A stretch of 64,000 nucleotides of DNA from Moringa oleifera (Eukaryota; Streptophyta; Magnoliopsida; Brassicales; Moringaceae): assembly GCA_021397835.1 (NCBI GenBank), contig JAJFZO010000065.1, positions 868,001 to 932,000 on the forward strand, in the 5' to 3' direction. Positions 47,336 to 58,979 of the stretch are shown piece by piece. Position 1 is the stretch's first letter; each line of letters starts with the position of its first letter. The notes below the pieces were generated by a model. That model was not told where the DNA came from, ran no database searches, and saw only the letters and a list, made by a program, of their open reading frames with translations. The position numbers and the translations under genes are program-made.

Positions 47336-47492
47336 ATGAATCGCCGGCGACACTATGCAGCAATGCGCAGCCCGCGCGTTTTGACTGTTATACTCTCTGT
47401 TGTTGTTTTGCTTAACTCGCTGTTGGCTTTGGTCTCTGCTCAGGGATCTAGCAGAACTAGTCTCTGGCAGACACTTAGTGGTATGTGCCTCT

Positions 47493-47532
<40 letters not shown>

Positions 47533-50500
47533 CTCACCCTTCCTCTGCATGTGTGTAGATCATAAATTCCTGTTTGTTTGCTCAGAACTAGTTCAGAGGA
47601 TATGAAAAAATGCGATTTTGGTCGAGGTCTCTCCTTCTATCTCAATGGAATTTCTCGTTTTCTATTAGATTTGTTTTGGTGGTTGCTTTTACTTGCCGAG
47701 GAAATGGAGAGGAGAAGATAAGGAAAAAGAAATCTTGTGTATCTTGGAAGTTTGAGCTTTGTTAGTTATTTACTTATTTTGTTCCACTTACCTTATTTTC
47801 TTTAGTCCCCCTTTTTTTTTGGGTTGGCTGAGTAGTTACCTTAATTAGTTGTAAATTTTTGAAATTCAGTTTTAGTTTCATTTCTTTTCAACATTCTTCT
47901 TTTTCATTGGAGCAACTGAAGGCAGCCGTTTCTTATATTTTTGTTTGTAGCTGATGGGGTGAGCAAATTCAAAATGAACTGTTAAGTTCATGTGCTTTCC
48001 CTTTTTCTTTTCTCCATTTGTTTTTGTTATAGCTTTGAAGATGAAGAAGTAATCTTTATTTTTTGAAAAAGATGGGTCTCATTAACCATTGTGACCTGAT
48101 TATAACAACTCTACAATTTTTAGCTTCTTTTATATATATCCTTTTAACTTTGTTTTCATTAACCTAACTCTGCTGTTTGTCCTTGCAGGAGATGCTCCTC
48201 TAGTCATAGCGCGTGGTGGTTTTTCGGGACTATTTCCGGATTCTAGTTTCACAGCTTACAGTTTGGCATTGTTGACTAGTTTGCCTGATGTGGTCCTGTG
48301 GTGTGATGTGCAATTAACGAAAGATGAAGTTGGGATTTGCTTTCCTGATCTGAAGCTAAACAATGCTTCTGATATTTCAGATGTTTTCCCAAATCAGCAG
48401 AAGTCCTATCTTGTTAATGGAGTCTCTACAAAGGGGTGGTTTTCTGTGGATTTCACAGTTAACGACCTGTCAAATGTGATCTGTAAGTTTAACACTCTCC
48501 TTTTTTCCCTTTCCTTTTTTGGTGTCTGAGGGAGGGTCAAACACCCAATAAGGCTTGGATGCAGCCCTCTCTCTTTTGTTTACTCCCAAACCTTGGTGTG
48601 AGCAGGTTAGGATCCCAAGTTTCATTAGAAATATTGCCTTCATTGTTACAAGCTGTTAGATTATTTGAAAAATATTGATGCTTTGAGGCCAGGTATAATA
48701 TCTTTATGTGGATGAGGCACTTCCACAATCTTCTTTGGAGTAACTAAGAAAACCACCTTTGCCCTTTTATAAAGTGTGCTTTAGTAATATTGTTGTGTTC
48801 TTAAAATTAGTTGATATTATATTTTTTTTCTCCATTAGTAATAATAGTATGTTAATTGAAATAAGCTGATTTAAGCAATTAGACAATGACAGTGCATGGG
48901 TAATTGATTCGCATTAGGATATACCGGAACTCATTGTCAAAACAACCTAAAAGAAGTTCTGCATGTTATTTTGACTATCTTTATTGTCTGCATCATCAAA
49001 CTTTGAGATGGTTTTTTAACTAGTTCTTCTGATGATAATGAAGCTTGGTGAAAATATCAATTTAGTTGCTGCAAGCTGTCTGATTTCGTGATATTTTAGT
49101 TCTTTCTCATGTATATCTTGTTATTTGGACAGTGAGACAAGGAGTATTTTCACGCAGTAATAGGTTTGATAACAATCTGTTCCAAATTATGACTGTTCAG
49201 GATGTGGCTAAACAACTCAAGCCACCCGGTTTTTGGTTGAACATTCAGGTAAGTCATAGGTTTGCAAACTTCTTTCCACATTACATTGTCCTCTTCAACT
49301 AACGCTTTTGTTCTGATACTTTCAGCATGATGCATTCTACCAGCAACACAACTTGAGTATGAGAAAATTTGTACTCTCTGTATCTAGAAGTGTAGTTGTA
49401 AATTACATTTCATCTCCAGAGGTGAGTTTCTTGAGGAGCATTGCATCACGGTTCAACCCAAGTGTGACAAAACTTGTCTTTCGGTTTCTTGGACAAGATG
49501 ATATTGAGCCTTCGACCAACCAGACTTACGGATCTCTGCTGAAAAATCTTTCATCCATCAAGACATTTGCCTCTGGAATTCTTGTTCCAAAGTCTTACAT
49601 ATGGCCTGTAGACGCACGTCTTTACTCACTACCTCCCACATCTCTTGTACAAGATGCTCACAAGCAGGGGCTAGAGGTTTTTGCATCAGATTTTGTGAAT
49701 GATGTTCCCTTTAGCTACAACTACAGCTTTGATCCAGTAAGCGAGTGTCTGTCTTTCATTGACAACGGACAATTCTCTGTTGATGGTCTGTTGTCTGATT
49801 TCCCTATAACTCCATCGGAGGCTATCGGTGAGTTATCTTCTTGTTTCTGCCTAGATGATCGGCATCCATAAATATAAAAAAATTATTGGTTGACTAATAT
49901 GTTTTTGACCTTACAATGTTCACACCTGTACTTAGGTCTGCACTTCAAAATCAACTCAATTAAAATGAATGGTCAATTCTTTGGGGTTCAAAGATAAGGA
50001 TTCACTGACTTGTCCTTTCCTCACCTTTTTCTTACTATTCTAAGGCCCTCAACTCAAACAATTGACTCTTGTTTGAAGCTGTCATATGTGATTAAGGGAC
50101 ATGGCACACTCGCCATTGAACGGCTTTCTCTTAATTTTGTTGTCAAATGGTGTCCTCCTCACCTGCCAGGAATATATTTATTCCTTACCTGATACTTACA
50201 GTTCATTCCAACTCAGATATTGACACTAAACCTTACTCTGATTGTTTAATTTTTAAAATTTAGAGTTCAAAAGTGCCCTGGTACTGTAGTTTCACAGAAC
50301 TATTGTCAAGCTATTAAAGTAATTGGAACCTTTGTGCATTCATTACGGAAAAAAGGAAACCAAGAAAAAGTAATTATTTGTATCCTTGGATTTGTGAACA
50401 GAGATTAGTTTTTCTATGTTATGACTTGACATTTTGGACTCAGAAACATGGTTCTATAGACAGACTATTTGTTACTTATTTCAAGAGCTACTTTCTTTGA

Positions 50501-53500
50501 GATGCTAATATCTTCTTTTCTACCTCAGATTGCTACTCTCATCTGCCAAGAAATGCATCAGCGCAAGGTATGCAACTATTCAGATTGTGGATTACATACT
50601 TTCGAGCAAGGAATAATATATTTTATTCGCAACTACTTCAACCCCTTACTATGCACCTGTTGGCTTTGTTGTCCTCATGTTCCAGTTGATCTGCTGGTTA
50701 TTTCTAAAAATGGAGCAAGTGGAGACTATCCTGGTTGTACAAATTTGGCATATGAGAAAGCAATTGCAGATGGTGTTGATGTTCTTGATTGTCCTGTTCA
50801 AATGTCAAAGGATGGAATTCCATTTTGCTTGAGCTCTATAAATCTTATGGATAGCACAACAGTTGTCAAATCAAATTTTAGCAACCTTGCAACAACTATT
50901 CCAGAGTGGGGCACAAGTGGAATATATACCTTTAACCTGACATGGTCTCAGATCCAAAGCTTGACACGTGAGTTTTTTTTTTTTCACATTTCCTTTCTCC
51001 TTGCTGGTTTTCTTGTTGTTGGTGTAATGACTTTAAACTTTCTGTCATACCCATTGATCATGAAAGTCTTTCATGCCTTGGAAAACGTACTTTTAAGGGA
51101 TAATTGACTAGAAATAAAAAGGGTCATAACACAACTTTATATATATATATATATATACACACACACAAAAAAAAAAAAAGAAAAAAAGAAAAAAAGGGGA
51201 GGGGGGGGTGGGGTGCCACCAAAAGAGGAAAAAGACAGAAACAGTCAGAGAACAGCAGAAAATGAGGTCATTTTACCTTAATAACGTGAGATATCAGAGG
51301 AAGGCTGTGTTTCTCAGAATAGATACTATCGTCTAACACCTGTCGTCTTGAATGAATGTTCAACATCACTATATTAATTGAGCATTTATTTTCACTGCAG
51401 CGGCAATATCTAGCCCATATTCATCATCATACAATTTGTTCAGGAATCCTAAGAACAGCAATGCTGGAAAGTTTCTAACATTGTCTGATTTTCTGGCCTT
51501 GACAAACAGCAGTACCTCTCTTTCTGGCATCTTGATCAGCATAGAGGTGAGTTTTGGTCAATCCTGGATTAGTTGTTCATTGTTTGTATTACAATCCAAA
51601 CTCCTGCACCAGAAGTCCTTGTGGTAAATGTTAAATGCATCAGCTTGTTGCTTCCTTTTTCAGTTACATCATTGTATATTGTGACTGAAGGATGTGTGGT
51701 ACTCTGCCTTTTAGTGGCAAGTAAAATGTGTGCTTCCTGTATGGGAGGAAGTAGTAATGGAACATTTTAGGATCCTGCCTAAAGGTTGATCTAAATGCCT
51801 TCAAATTCTGCCACAGAGCAGTTATAATTTGTTTCCAAAAAAAAATTGTTAGAGGTAAAAAAGATAATACTTTACCAAGAAATCCATGCTTATCACAGCT
51901 TCCACAAATATTATTTTATGTTATGTTGTGTTTTCATGTTCACTTATCATTGAATGACATTAGTTACTTGGTAGCGTTAGAATATCAGAATATATTGGTG
52001 TCTTTACAGAGGCCTTTATAAATATGTACGAAAAGCCTGGCTGTTCTGTCATGTGATCGGGATTGGCTTACCTTGTCAAAGGTTTTGTCAAGTCCACTGG
52101 TGCCAGTGAAAATATTCTTTTGTTTCCCCTTACATGTGATTACTTCAGCCATTGGTTCCTTCTCAGTATTTAGAATGTGAAAATATTATATGAATTTCCA
52201 TGTCTTGCATGCAAAATTTTGTGGCTTCTACAGTTGGATACGATTGTTTCAGTGGTGTAGCTTTACGTAGGTCCATGTGCTGGGAATCTGCACTCTCATT
52301 TGCTTTGAATTAAAAAAATAAAATTATGAAGGGGCTGGTAGAGGAATTATGTTGAGGCCAGTGCGTAAGATTTGTGTTTGTCAAGAACTTTTATATACTT
52401 GTGCATCAGTGCTATGAATAGTTTGTTGTGCTATTCATGCTACAGCAACAGAAAAAATGGACCCTACTCATGTCTTGAAGATTTACATTTTCTTTTCTTC
52501 TGTTTTCTCCTTTCAGAATGGACCATACCTTGCACAGAAACAGGGACTGGGTGTAATTGATGCAGTTCTTGATGCTTTGAGAAAAGCTGGTTACAGTAAT
52601 CAGAAAGCTCAAAAAGTTATGATTCAGTCCAATGACAGCTCTGTCCTGGTGGAAATCAAGGATAAAAGCAAATATAAGCTTGTCTACCGAGTTGATGAAA
52701 ATATTGGTGATGCTCTGGACTCAACTGTTGAAGACATCAAGAAGTTCGCGGATTCTGTTGTCCTCAATAAAAATTCCATCTTTCCTGTAACTGAAGCGTT
52801 CCTGATTGGTGCAACAAATATCGTGCGAAGGCTAAAGTCATTTAAACTCCCTGTTTATGTCGAAATCTTCCACAATGAGTTTGTATCTCAAGCATGGGAC
52901 TTCTTCTCAGATGCAACAGTTGAGATCAACTCATATGTTATGGGAGCTGGTATTGATGGTGTCATCACAGATTTTCCCAAGACATCTGCTAGATACAAAA
53001 GTAAGTTGGTTCTATTTCTTTAGTTAAGCAATGCTATGATACATTGTGCTCTTTAAGTTACCACTATCTAGCTGAATTTTCCTTAGTTTTCTCCTTACTG
53101 ATTGCTGAGGTTTCTGGCTGAGTTTTGGTATCCCTTTTCATCAAGCTCTTTAGATTTCAATCTATTTGAGCAAAATTTAGTGGAAGATTATAAATTTGTC
53201 AGTTTCATGCCAAAGATACTCCCAGGTCTCCAGTTTAATGTTATTATGATATACCAATGTGATCAGGAGTACTGAAACACTGTTGCTTGATAATAGTGTA
53301 GAGATAAGATCATAACTAACAGCCCATCCTTTCACCTTTTTCTCTTTGTTTGTCCTCTTGGACACTGAGAGATCAACTTTGTTGGGGATCTGATCGAGTT
53401 GGTGCTACAACCTTTTGCAGGGAATCTATGTTTAAATCGGGGCGATAATATACCTTCTTACATGACCCCTGTTGAGCCTGGCAGTCTCTTGCAAGTGATA

Positions 53501-53722
53501 CCTAAAGTCTCCTTGCCCCCAGCTGATGCTCCCCTGCCTGTACTGACAGATTCTGATGTCGAAGAGCCACCATTTCCTTCTGTTGTGAAGCAACCTCCAA
53601 CTTCCAGTCCAGGTGGTCAGACAGTAACATCTCCAACATCACCTAATGGGCAGCCTAAAGTTTCTGTAGGCCTCTTACTGTCTTGCATGGCTCTGCTTCT
53701 CGCCTTTCTTTTACTGTTTTGA
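47336..53722 (+). CDS. GPI-anchored glycerophosphodiester phosphodiesterase-like protein (GDPDL/SHV3 family)
   Basis: Works at the plasma membrane and wall; Arabidopsis relatives (SHV3, SVLs) affect cellulose and pectin organisation and root hairs. Exons: 47336..47480, 48189..48482, 49133..49248, 49326..49827, 50529..50567, 50686..50967, 51401..51546, 52517..53000, 53421..53722. They join to 2310 nt, 769 aa. The first ATG at 47336 precedes a signal peptide ending near LVSAQ (about residue 36). Two GDPD-like domains follow: [17 protein letters not shown] (from about 52) and [17 protein letters not shown] (from about 366). Both lack the canonical HRG opening of active enzymes, as is typical of GDPDLs. 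The C-terminus is Pro/Ser-rich and ends in a hydrophobic tail ([18 protein letters not shown]), a GPI-anchor signal. Many N-glycosylation sites (e.g. NNAS, NQTY, NLSS) are present. Confidence 0.95.
47499..47524. repeat. (CT)n microsatellite in GDPDL intron 1
   Basis: Thirteen CT units about 20 bases after the intron 1 donor. Confidence 0.95.
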
Positions 53723-54542
53723 TGGCTGTAGCCTTACTGTTCTACTCATCAATCTGTACCCTTAAATGTCTGTGGTCCTCGCACGGATCTCCAGTACCTT
53801 CAAGCTTTTGCCACGACTGCCCATCGTTAATCCAAAATTTTTCTCCATCGAACAGAGATGAATTCTTTTGTCTTTATTGTTGTAGGTATGTCCATTCTTC
53901 CCCATGTATTTTAAGAGCTCAAATTCTTGAGAGGTAAATGTCATGTTGGATACATTCCTCCATTTTGATTGTTGTAAGATGTGTTTTATGGTATTCTTTG
54001 TATGTGTCATATTTATGAGATCAAAACATCTGTAGCACCAATCACTTGTAGAGCAATGGTCCCTGCTCTGTTTTGCCCCCTGTCCTGTTTATGCTACAGG
54101 TTGCATTCTCAATGCTTTTCGACATATTTAAGAACTATGGTATTCCTAAGAACAAAAACTGCTGTGAGATCTTGTTTTAGTCAAAAGGGCTCAACTAGAG
54201 GACAAAGTGAGTTCAATGTAACAGATTAGACATTTCCATTAATCCTCTACGCAATTGTTTGTTTGTTTGTTCTGATTGATTGACTTTGCTACCGACTCAC
54301 TAAGTTTGAAGTGTGGGGTTTTCAAACACTCTCACGTATTGCCATTGCTACTTCAGACTAAGTCTTATAGGGCAGTTTATGAGTCATCTGCTTCATATAG
54401 TGTGTTTACATTGGTAAATTCGAGACTTTAGGGTTGCAGCAGTTTTGTTGGTTGGTGTGTTTAGTGAAACATCCTCAACACTTTCGACTTGATCATTGCA
54501 AATAGCTTTACAAAAGACTTCATCTCAGGCAAGATAAAGCAT

Positions 54543-56022
54543 ATGACAGCAGAGTTACCTTTTCTTCAAGGTGTTTTCTTGGTACTTTTCTCATTGGTGT
54601 GTAGAAATGTAACTGAAGCCCAGCCAAGAGTCCTCAATGTGATGAAACATGGTGCTGTTGCAGATGGGAGAAGAGATAGCAGTGAGGTAAAAGATTATTT
54701 AGTCCAAGCTTTTTAGAGATTCATGCTTCATGATTTTCATGTTTTCTTTTCTGGGGATGTAGTTTAGGCCTTCAGTAGGGCATGGAACCAAGCTTGTCAA
54801 TTCCAATCTGGTACATACATGGTGCACCCTATGGAGCTCAGGGGCCCATGCAAGGGGCCAACCGAGTTTCAGGTCAAAGGGGTCCTTAAGGCTCGCACTG
54901 GCAAGTTTTTCCTTGATGTTGACCATTGGATTGCATTCCGGTACATTGATCATCTGACAATCAGTGGTGGAGGATCCTTTGATGGAGAAGGAGCCTCTGC
55001 TTGGCCCTACAACACACTTGCAGTAAGAGCCTCAATTGCAAGCCTCTCCCTAGTGTAAGTTGTTGATTTAGTGTCTTTTCATTGAGAAATTTATCTTAAA
55101 TTGAAGAAAAAAAAATTAAGAAAGTGAGACCCATATGAAAATATTAAATTTGTAAGTAAACTCTGATATGTCTTTTGATCATATTTGACCAGTTGATAAG
55201 ATTTGATTTCATCACCAATTCATGGATCCATGACATAACATTGATCAACAGCAAAAGCTTCCACTTTAACATCTTCTCCTGCAAATATCTGAAAATTCAG
55301 CACATAAGAATAAGGGCTCCCTGGAACAGCCCCAACACTGATGGAATCCACATTGGTGATTCCACCAACATTGAAATCTCTCATTCCAGGATCGCCACTG
55401 GAGATGACTGCATATCGATGGGTTCAGGAAGCAAAACCATCAATATCACCAATGTTCACTGTGGCCCAGGCCATGGAATCAGCGTTGGGAACCTTGGGAG
55501 ATTACCCAATGAAGCGGCTGTGATTGGAGTGACTGTAAGGAACACTATCTTAACAGGCACTTCCAATGGTGTCAGGATCAAAACATGGGCACTTTCATAT
55601 CCGACCACAGTCTCTGGTGTTACTTTTGAGCACATTAATGTCATTAATGTTGGCAACCCAATCTTCATTGATCAACAGTACTGCCTATTTCAAGATTGTG
55701 GACAAAAGGTCTATTTCTTTCCTACCCATCTCAAGATGTAACCTAATTAGTATCAAACTTGACCGTAACATCTCCATTTTTTATTTCTGTATAGGGTGCT
55801 TCACAAGTTAAAATCAGCCATGTTAAGTTCATTGACATAAGGGGAAGCTCAAGCAAGAAAACTGCCGTTAGTCTCCATTGCAGCCCATGCATGCCATGCC
55901 GAGACATAGAGCTTAGGGATATCAATATTGCTTACGATGGTGTCAGAGGACCTGCTACTTCCTCATGTTCTTACGTTAGTGGTGCTGTTAATGGTAAACA
56001 AGTTCCCCCTTCTTGCATATAG
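54543..56022 (+). CDS. Exopolygalacturonase-like GH28 protein, copy 1, possibly impaired
   Basis: Predicted pectin hydrolase of the cell wall. Best exon model: 54543..54686, 54768..55022, 55193..55708, 55795..56022 (1143 nt, 380 aa). The catalytic motifs are all present: SPNTDG, TGDDCIS, GPGHGISVG and GVRIKTW. Compared with copy 2 it lacks about 8 residues near the start of exon 2 (around QSGTYMVHPMEL). If exon 2 used the donor matching copy 2 (after 55054), a 2-base shift would put exon 3 out of frame. A good upstream donor after 55022 (GCA|GTAAGA) restores the frame and drops about 11 residues. The ATG at 54543 precedes a signal peptide (FLQGVFLVLFSLV). It may be a working but shortened enzyme or an early pseudogene; the sequence cannot decide. 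Confidence 0.75.
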
Positions 56023-56701
56023 TCACCCTGGATTGGTTGTTGCATATTTGTTCATAATAAGAGCTGTTTGTGTTGTACTTGAGAAGCTAATTGATGACAA
56101 TGTCAGCTTCCTTTTGTATCAAAACATTCTACTTATTGTGTATTCATAAGTTCCAAGTTAAGTTCTATTTCCACCCAAATGATTCCGGTTATTGCAAAAA
56201 GTAATTCTCCGGTATGCACTTCCTCATCATCATCTGCAGCTACCATACCAATAACTTCTTAAGATTTGGACATCTCTCCCATGTTTAAGTTAGTGTTTTC
56301 ATCGGATGCTTACAAGAAGAAAGTGTGTGAAAAACTTCCTAGAGATTTCAGACTTTCCTCTTATGAGAGATCACTGATTCTTTTATGATCAAATCCTGAT
56401 ATTAAAAAGAAGAACTATTTTCTTTTGAACAGACAACTTTTTTGTTTTATGGCAAGTAAAAAGAGGATAAGTAACTCATTTACTATGATTTCTATGATCA
56501 AATTTAAGACAATCTCCTTAATTTTGTGACAGTTGTGGAAAAATTAATTAAAGAAGAATTATATAGATAAGTCCTTTTTCTTAATAACAATAATAAAAGT
56601 TAATTGATGATATTCACTATTTTGGTTTAAAATTAGAAGTTTTCATTATTAACATTTTTACCAATCTCTTAATTAATAAATTAATTTTTAAACAAAATTA
56701 G

Positions 56702-56796
56702 CTCCCTGTTTATGTGGAACTTCCCCATATTGAATTTGTACCTCAAGCATGGGCTTTCTACTCAGATGGAACAGTGAAAATCAAACTCTTTTGTTA
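56702..56796 (+). pseudogene. Relic of a GDPDL exon
   Basis: Roughly 95 bases align without gaps to exon 8 of the GDPDL gene (about 52850-52945). The relic would read LPVYVELPHIEFVPQAWAFY, where the intact gene has [20 protein letters not shown]. No other GDPDL exons are recognisable around it. It lies between the two polygalacturonase genes on the same strand as the intact gene and is clearly diverged from it. Confidence 0.85.
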
Positions 56797-57283
56797 AAGC
56801 TACCAGTAAATTGTTGCTGACCCACTTGGTATATCCTTACATTTCTTCCAAAATTAGAAATCCAATTTACTTTCTCCTAATCAGGCTTGTTTCTTGGTTA
56901 AAATGGCACAATGAATCAAGATTTTACCAATTTGATTTAAGCTACACTAAGCTTTTAAAGAAATAGTAACAGTGATAATTTAATAGAATAAACTACTAAG
57001 ATCTTTTTGTTTATTTTTTGATCATGTTAACATAATAAACTACAAAAAACATTCTCGTTTTCTCTTCAGAAAAATTCTTATCCATATTTAACTTGTAGTT
57101 CATATTCTATCCAAAGCTTTTAGTTTCATCGTCCAAAGGATCTATCTGAATCACTACAGAAAAGTGACCAAATTTTCAGGTGTTGAAAACTATAATCTGT
57201 ATCTCATATAGCAAGAAATCTCACAGAATTAATCCACAGGGAGAGATCTGGTTGTACTATACCTTCCCATTTTGTGCCAATGA

Positions 57284-57298
57284 AAATATAATATAAGA
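57284..57298 (+). promoter_or_regulatory. Probable TATA box of polygalacturonase copy 2
   Basis: AAATATAATATAAG lies about 65 bases before the ATG at 57360. It is inferred from position and composition only. Confidence 0.4.
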
Positions 57299-57359
57299 AC
57301 ATGAGATTATGTTAACCTTAATCAAATCAGGAAAACATAAAGGAATAAAGAGAACAAGA

Positions 57360-58878
57360 ATGGCTTCAAAGTTATTTTTTCAAGGTGTTCTTCTGTTAGT
57401 ACTGTTCTCATTGGCTTGCATAGATGAAGTTGCAGCAGAAGCAACAATTTTTGATGTGACGGACTACGGCGCCATTGCCGATGGGTTGACCGATAGCAAG
57501 AAGGTGAATAAAAATATGAAACTCATATGATCTTATGTTATCTAATGTGATTTATGATATCTGATCTTGATCATGTTTATATGCAGGCATTTAGTGATGC
57601 ATGGAGTCAAGCTTGTGGGTCAGGAGGAGACAGTGTGGTTATGGTGCCACCAGGAACATTCCTGTTAAGCTCCATAGAGTTCCAGGGCCCTTGCAATGGC
57701 GGCTCGACGGAGTTTCAGGTCCAAGGGGTCATCCAGGCTCCGACAGATGAATCCTCACTTGATCCTGACTATTGGGTCAGATTTAGGAACATCGACAAGC
57801 TGACTGTGAGCGGCGGCGGCTCCTTCGACGGCCAGGGAGCGTCTGCTTGGAGCCGAAACGACTGCACTAAGAATCCAGACTGCAAGCCTCTTCCTACTGT
57901 AAGTTGTTCATCGTTTTCCAGGTCAATAGAAGTGCACTGTTTGTTTCCCTGGAAAGTTATACGGAGCAACTGTTCCATGGTTCTTTTTATCATGTTTTGA
58001 TATCAATTCTCCGGTTTACGTTTTCCAGTCCATTGGGTTTTATTCTATCAACAATTCATGGATCCATCATATAAAATCCATAAACAGCAAAAGCGTCCAC
58101 ATCAAAGTCTACGGATGTACAGACGTGAAATTTCAGAACATTGCGATAACAGCTCCTGAGGATAGCCCTAATACAGACGGAATCAAAATTTCTGAATCAA
58201 CCAACATTGACATCTTCAATTCAGAGATTGGCACCGGAGACGACTGCATTGCCATTATCACCGGAAGTAAATTCATTAACATTACCGACACTCATTGTGG
58301 CCCGGGGCATGGAATTAGCATAGGAAGCCTTGGAAAAACGTTCAACAAAGAAAATGTGATCGGAGTAAATGTAAGAAATTGTAACATTACAGGTACCCAA
58401 GCTGGTCTCAGGATCAAAACATGGTCACCTTCTCATGTAGGCCTTGTCTCCCACGTTTTATATGAAGACATTAACTTGAAAAATGTCAGCGACCCAATCC
58501 TCATCGATCAACAATATTGCCCGTCTGGTCATTGTTCAGGCAACAAGGTACGTGTATCAGCAGAAATCAGATCAGTACAGGTTCCTCATCCTGATCATGA
58601 TCCTGTTAGTTAATGCTAATCAGCATGAATTCTGATTTTTCTGCTTGTAGAATGGTTCTCGGATTGCGATCAAGGATGTGAAGTACAAGAACGTATGGGG
58701 GACGTCGAGCACTGAAACTGCAGTCACTCTGACTTGCAGCGGAGTAAAGCCATGCGAGGAGATTGAGCTCAGGGACATCGATATAGCTTACAGTGGAGCT
58801 GGAGGAGTTGCCAAGTCTTCCTGTTCTAATGTTCGTGGTGCTGCTTACGGAAAACAGCTTCCTCCTCCTTGCATTTAG
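57360..58878 (+). CDS. Exopolygalacturonase-like GH28 protein, copy 2
   Basis: Predicted secreted pectinase releasing galacturonate from homogalacturonan. Exons 57360..57503, 57587..57898, 58029..58547, 58651..58878 (1203 nt, 400 aa). A signal peptide covers about residues 1-26 (FFQGVLLLVLFSLA). The four GH28 catalytic blocks are intact: NTDG at 200-203, GDDC at 222-225, GHGISIG from about 245, RIKT at 280-283. The C-terminal Cys pairs (CSGVKPCEE, SSCSNV, PPPCI) are typical of exo-acting plant polygalacturonases. An in-frame ATG at 57309 would add 17 residues before the signal peptide, so I prefer 57360. Copy 1 has the same intron positions, so the pair arose by tandem duplication. Confidence 0.93.
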
Positions 58879-58979
58879 CTGCAAATATTCATTCGTTAAT
58901 GGTGGGTCTCAAGTTTATGACCTAATGGCTTCAATAGATATTTCAGAAGCTATATTTTACAAAATTTTATATTAATGTG

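Noticed and set aside
51130..51210. (TA)n, (CA)n and A/G-rich tract in GDPDL intron 6 as a transposon end
   Set aside because: Simple-sequence repeats only. No flanking duplication or coding remnant seen.
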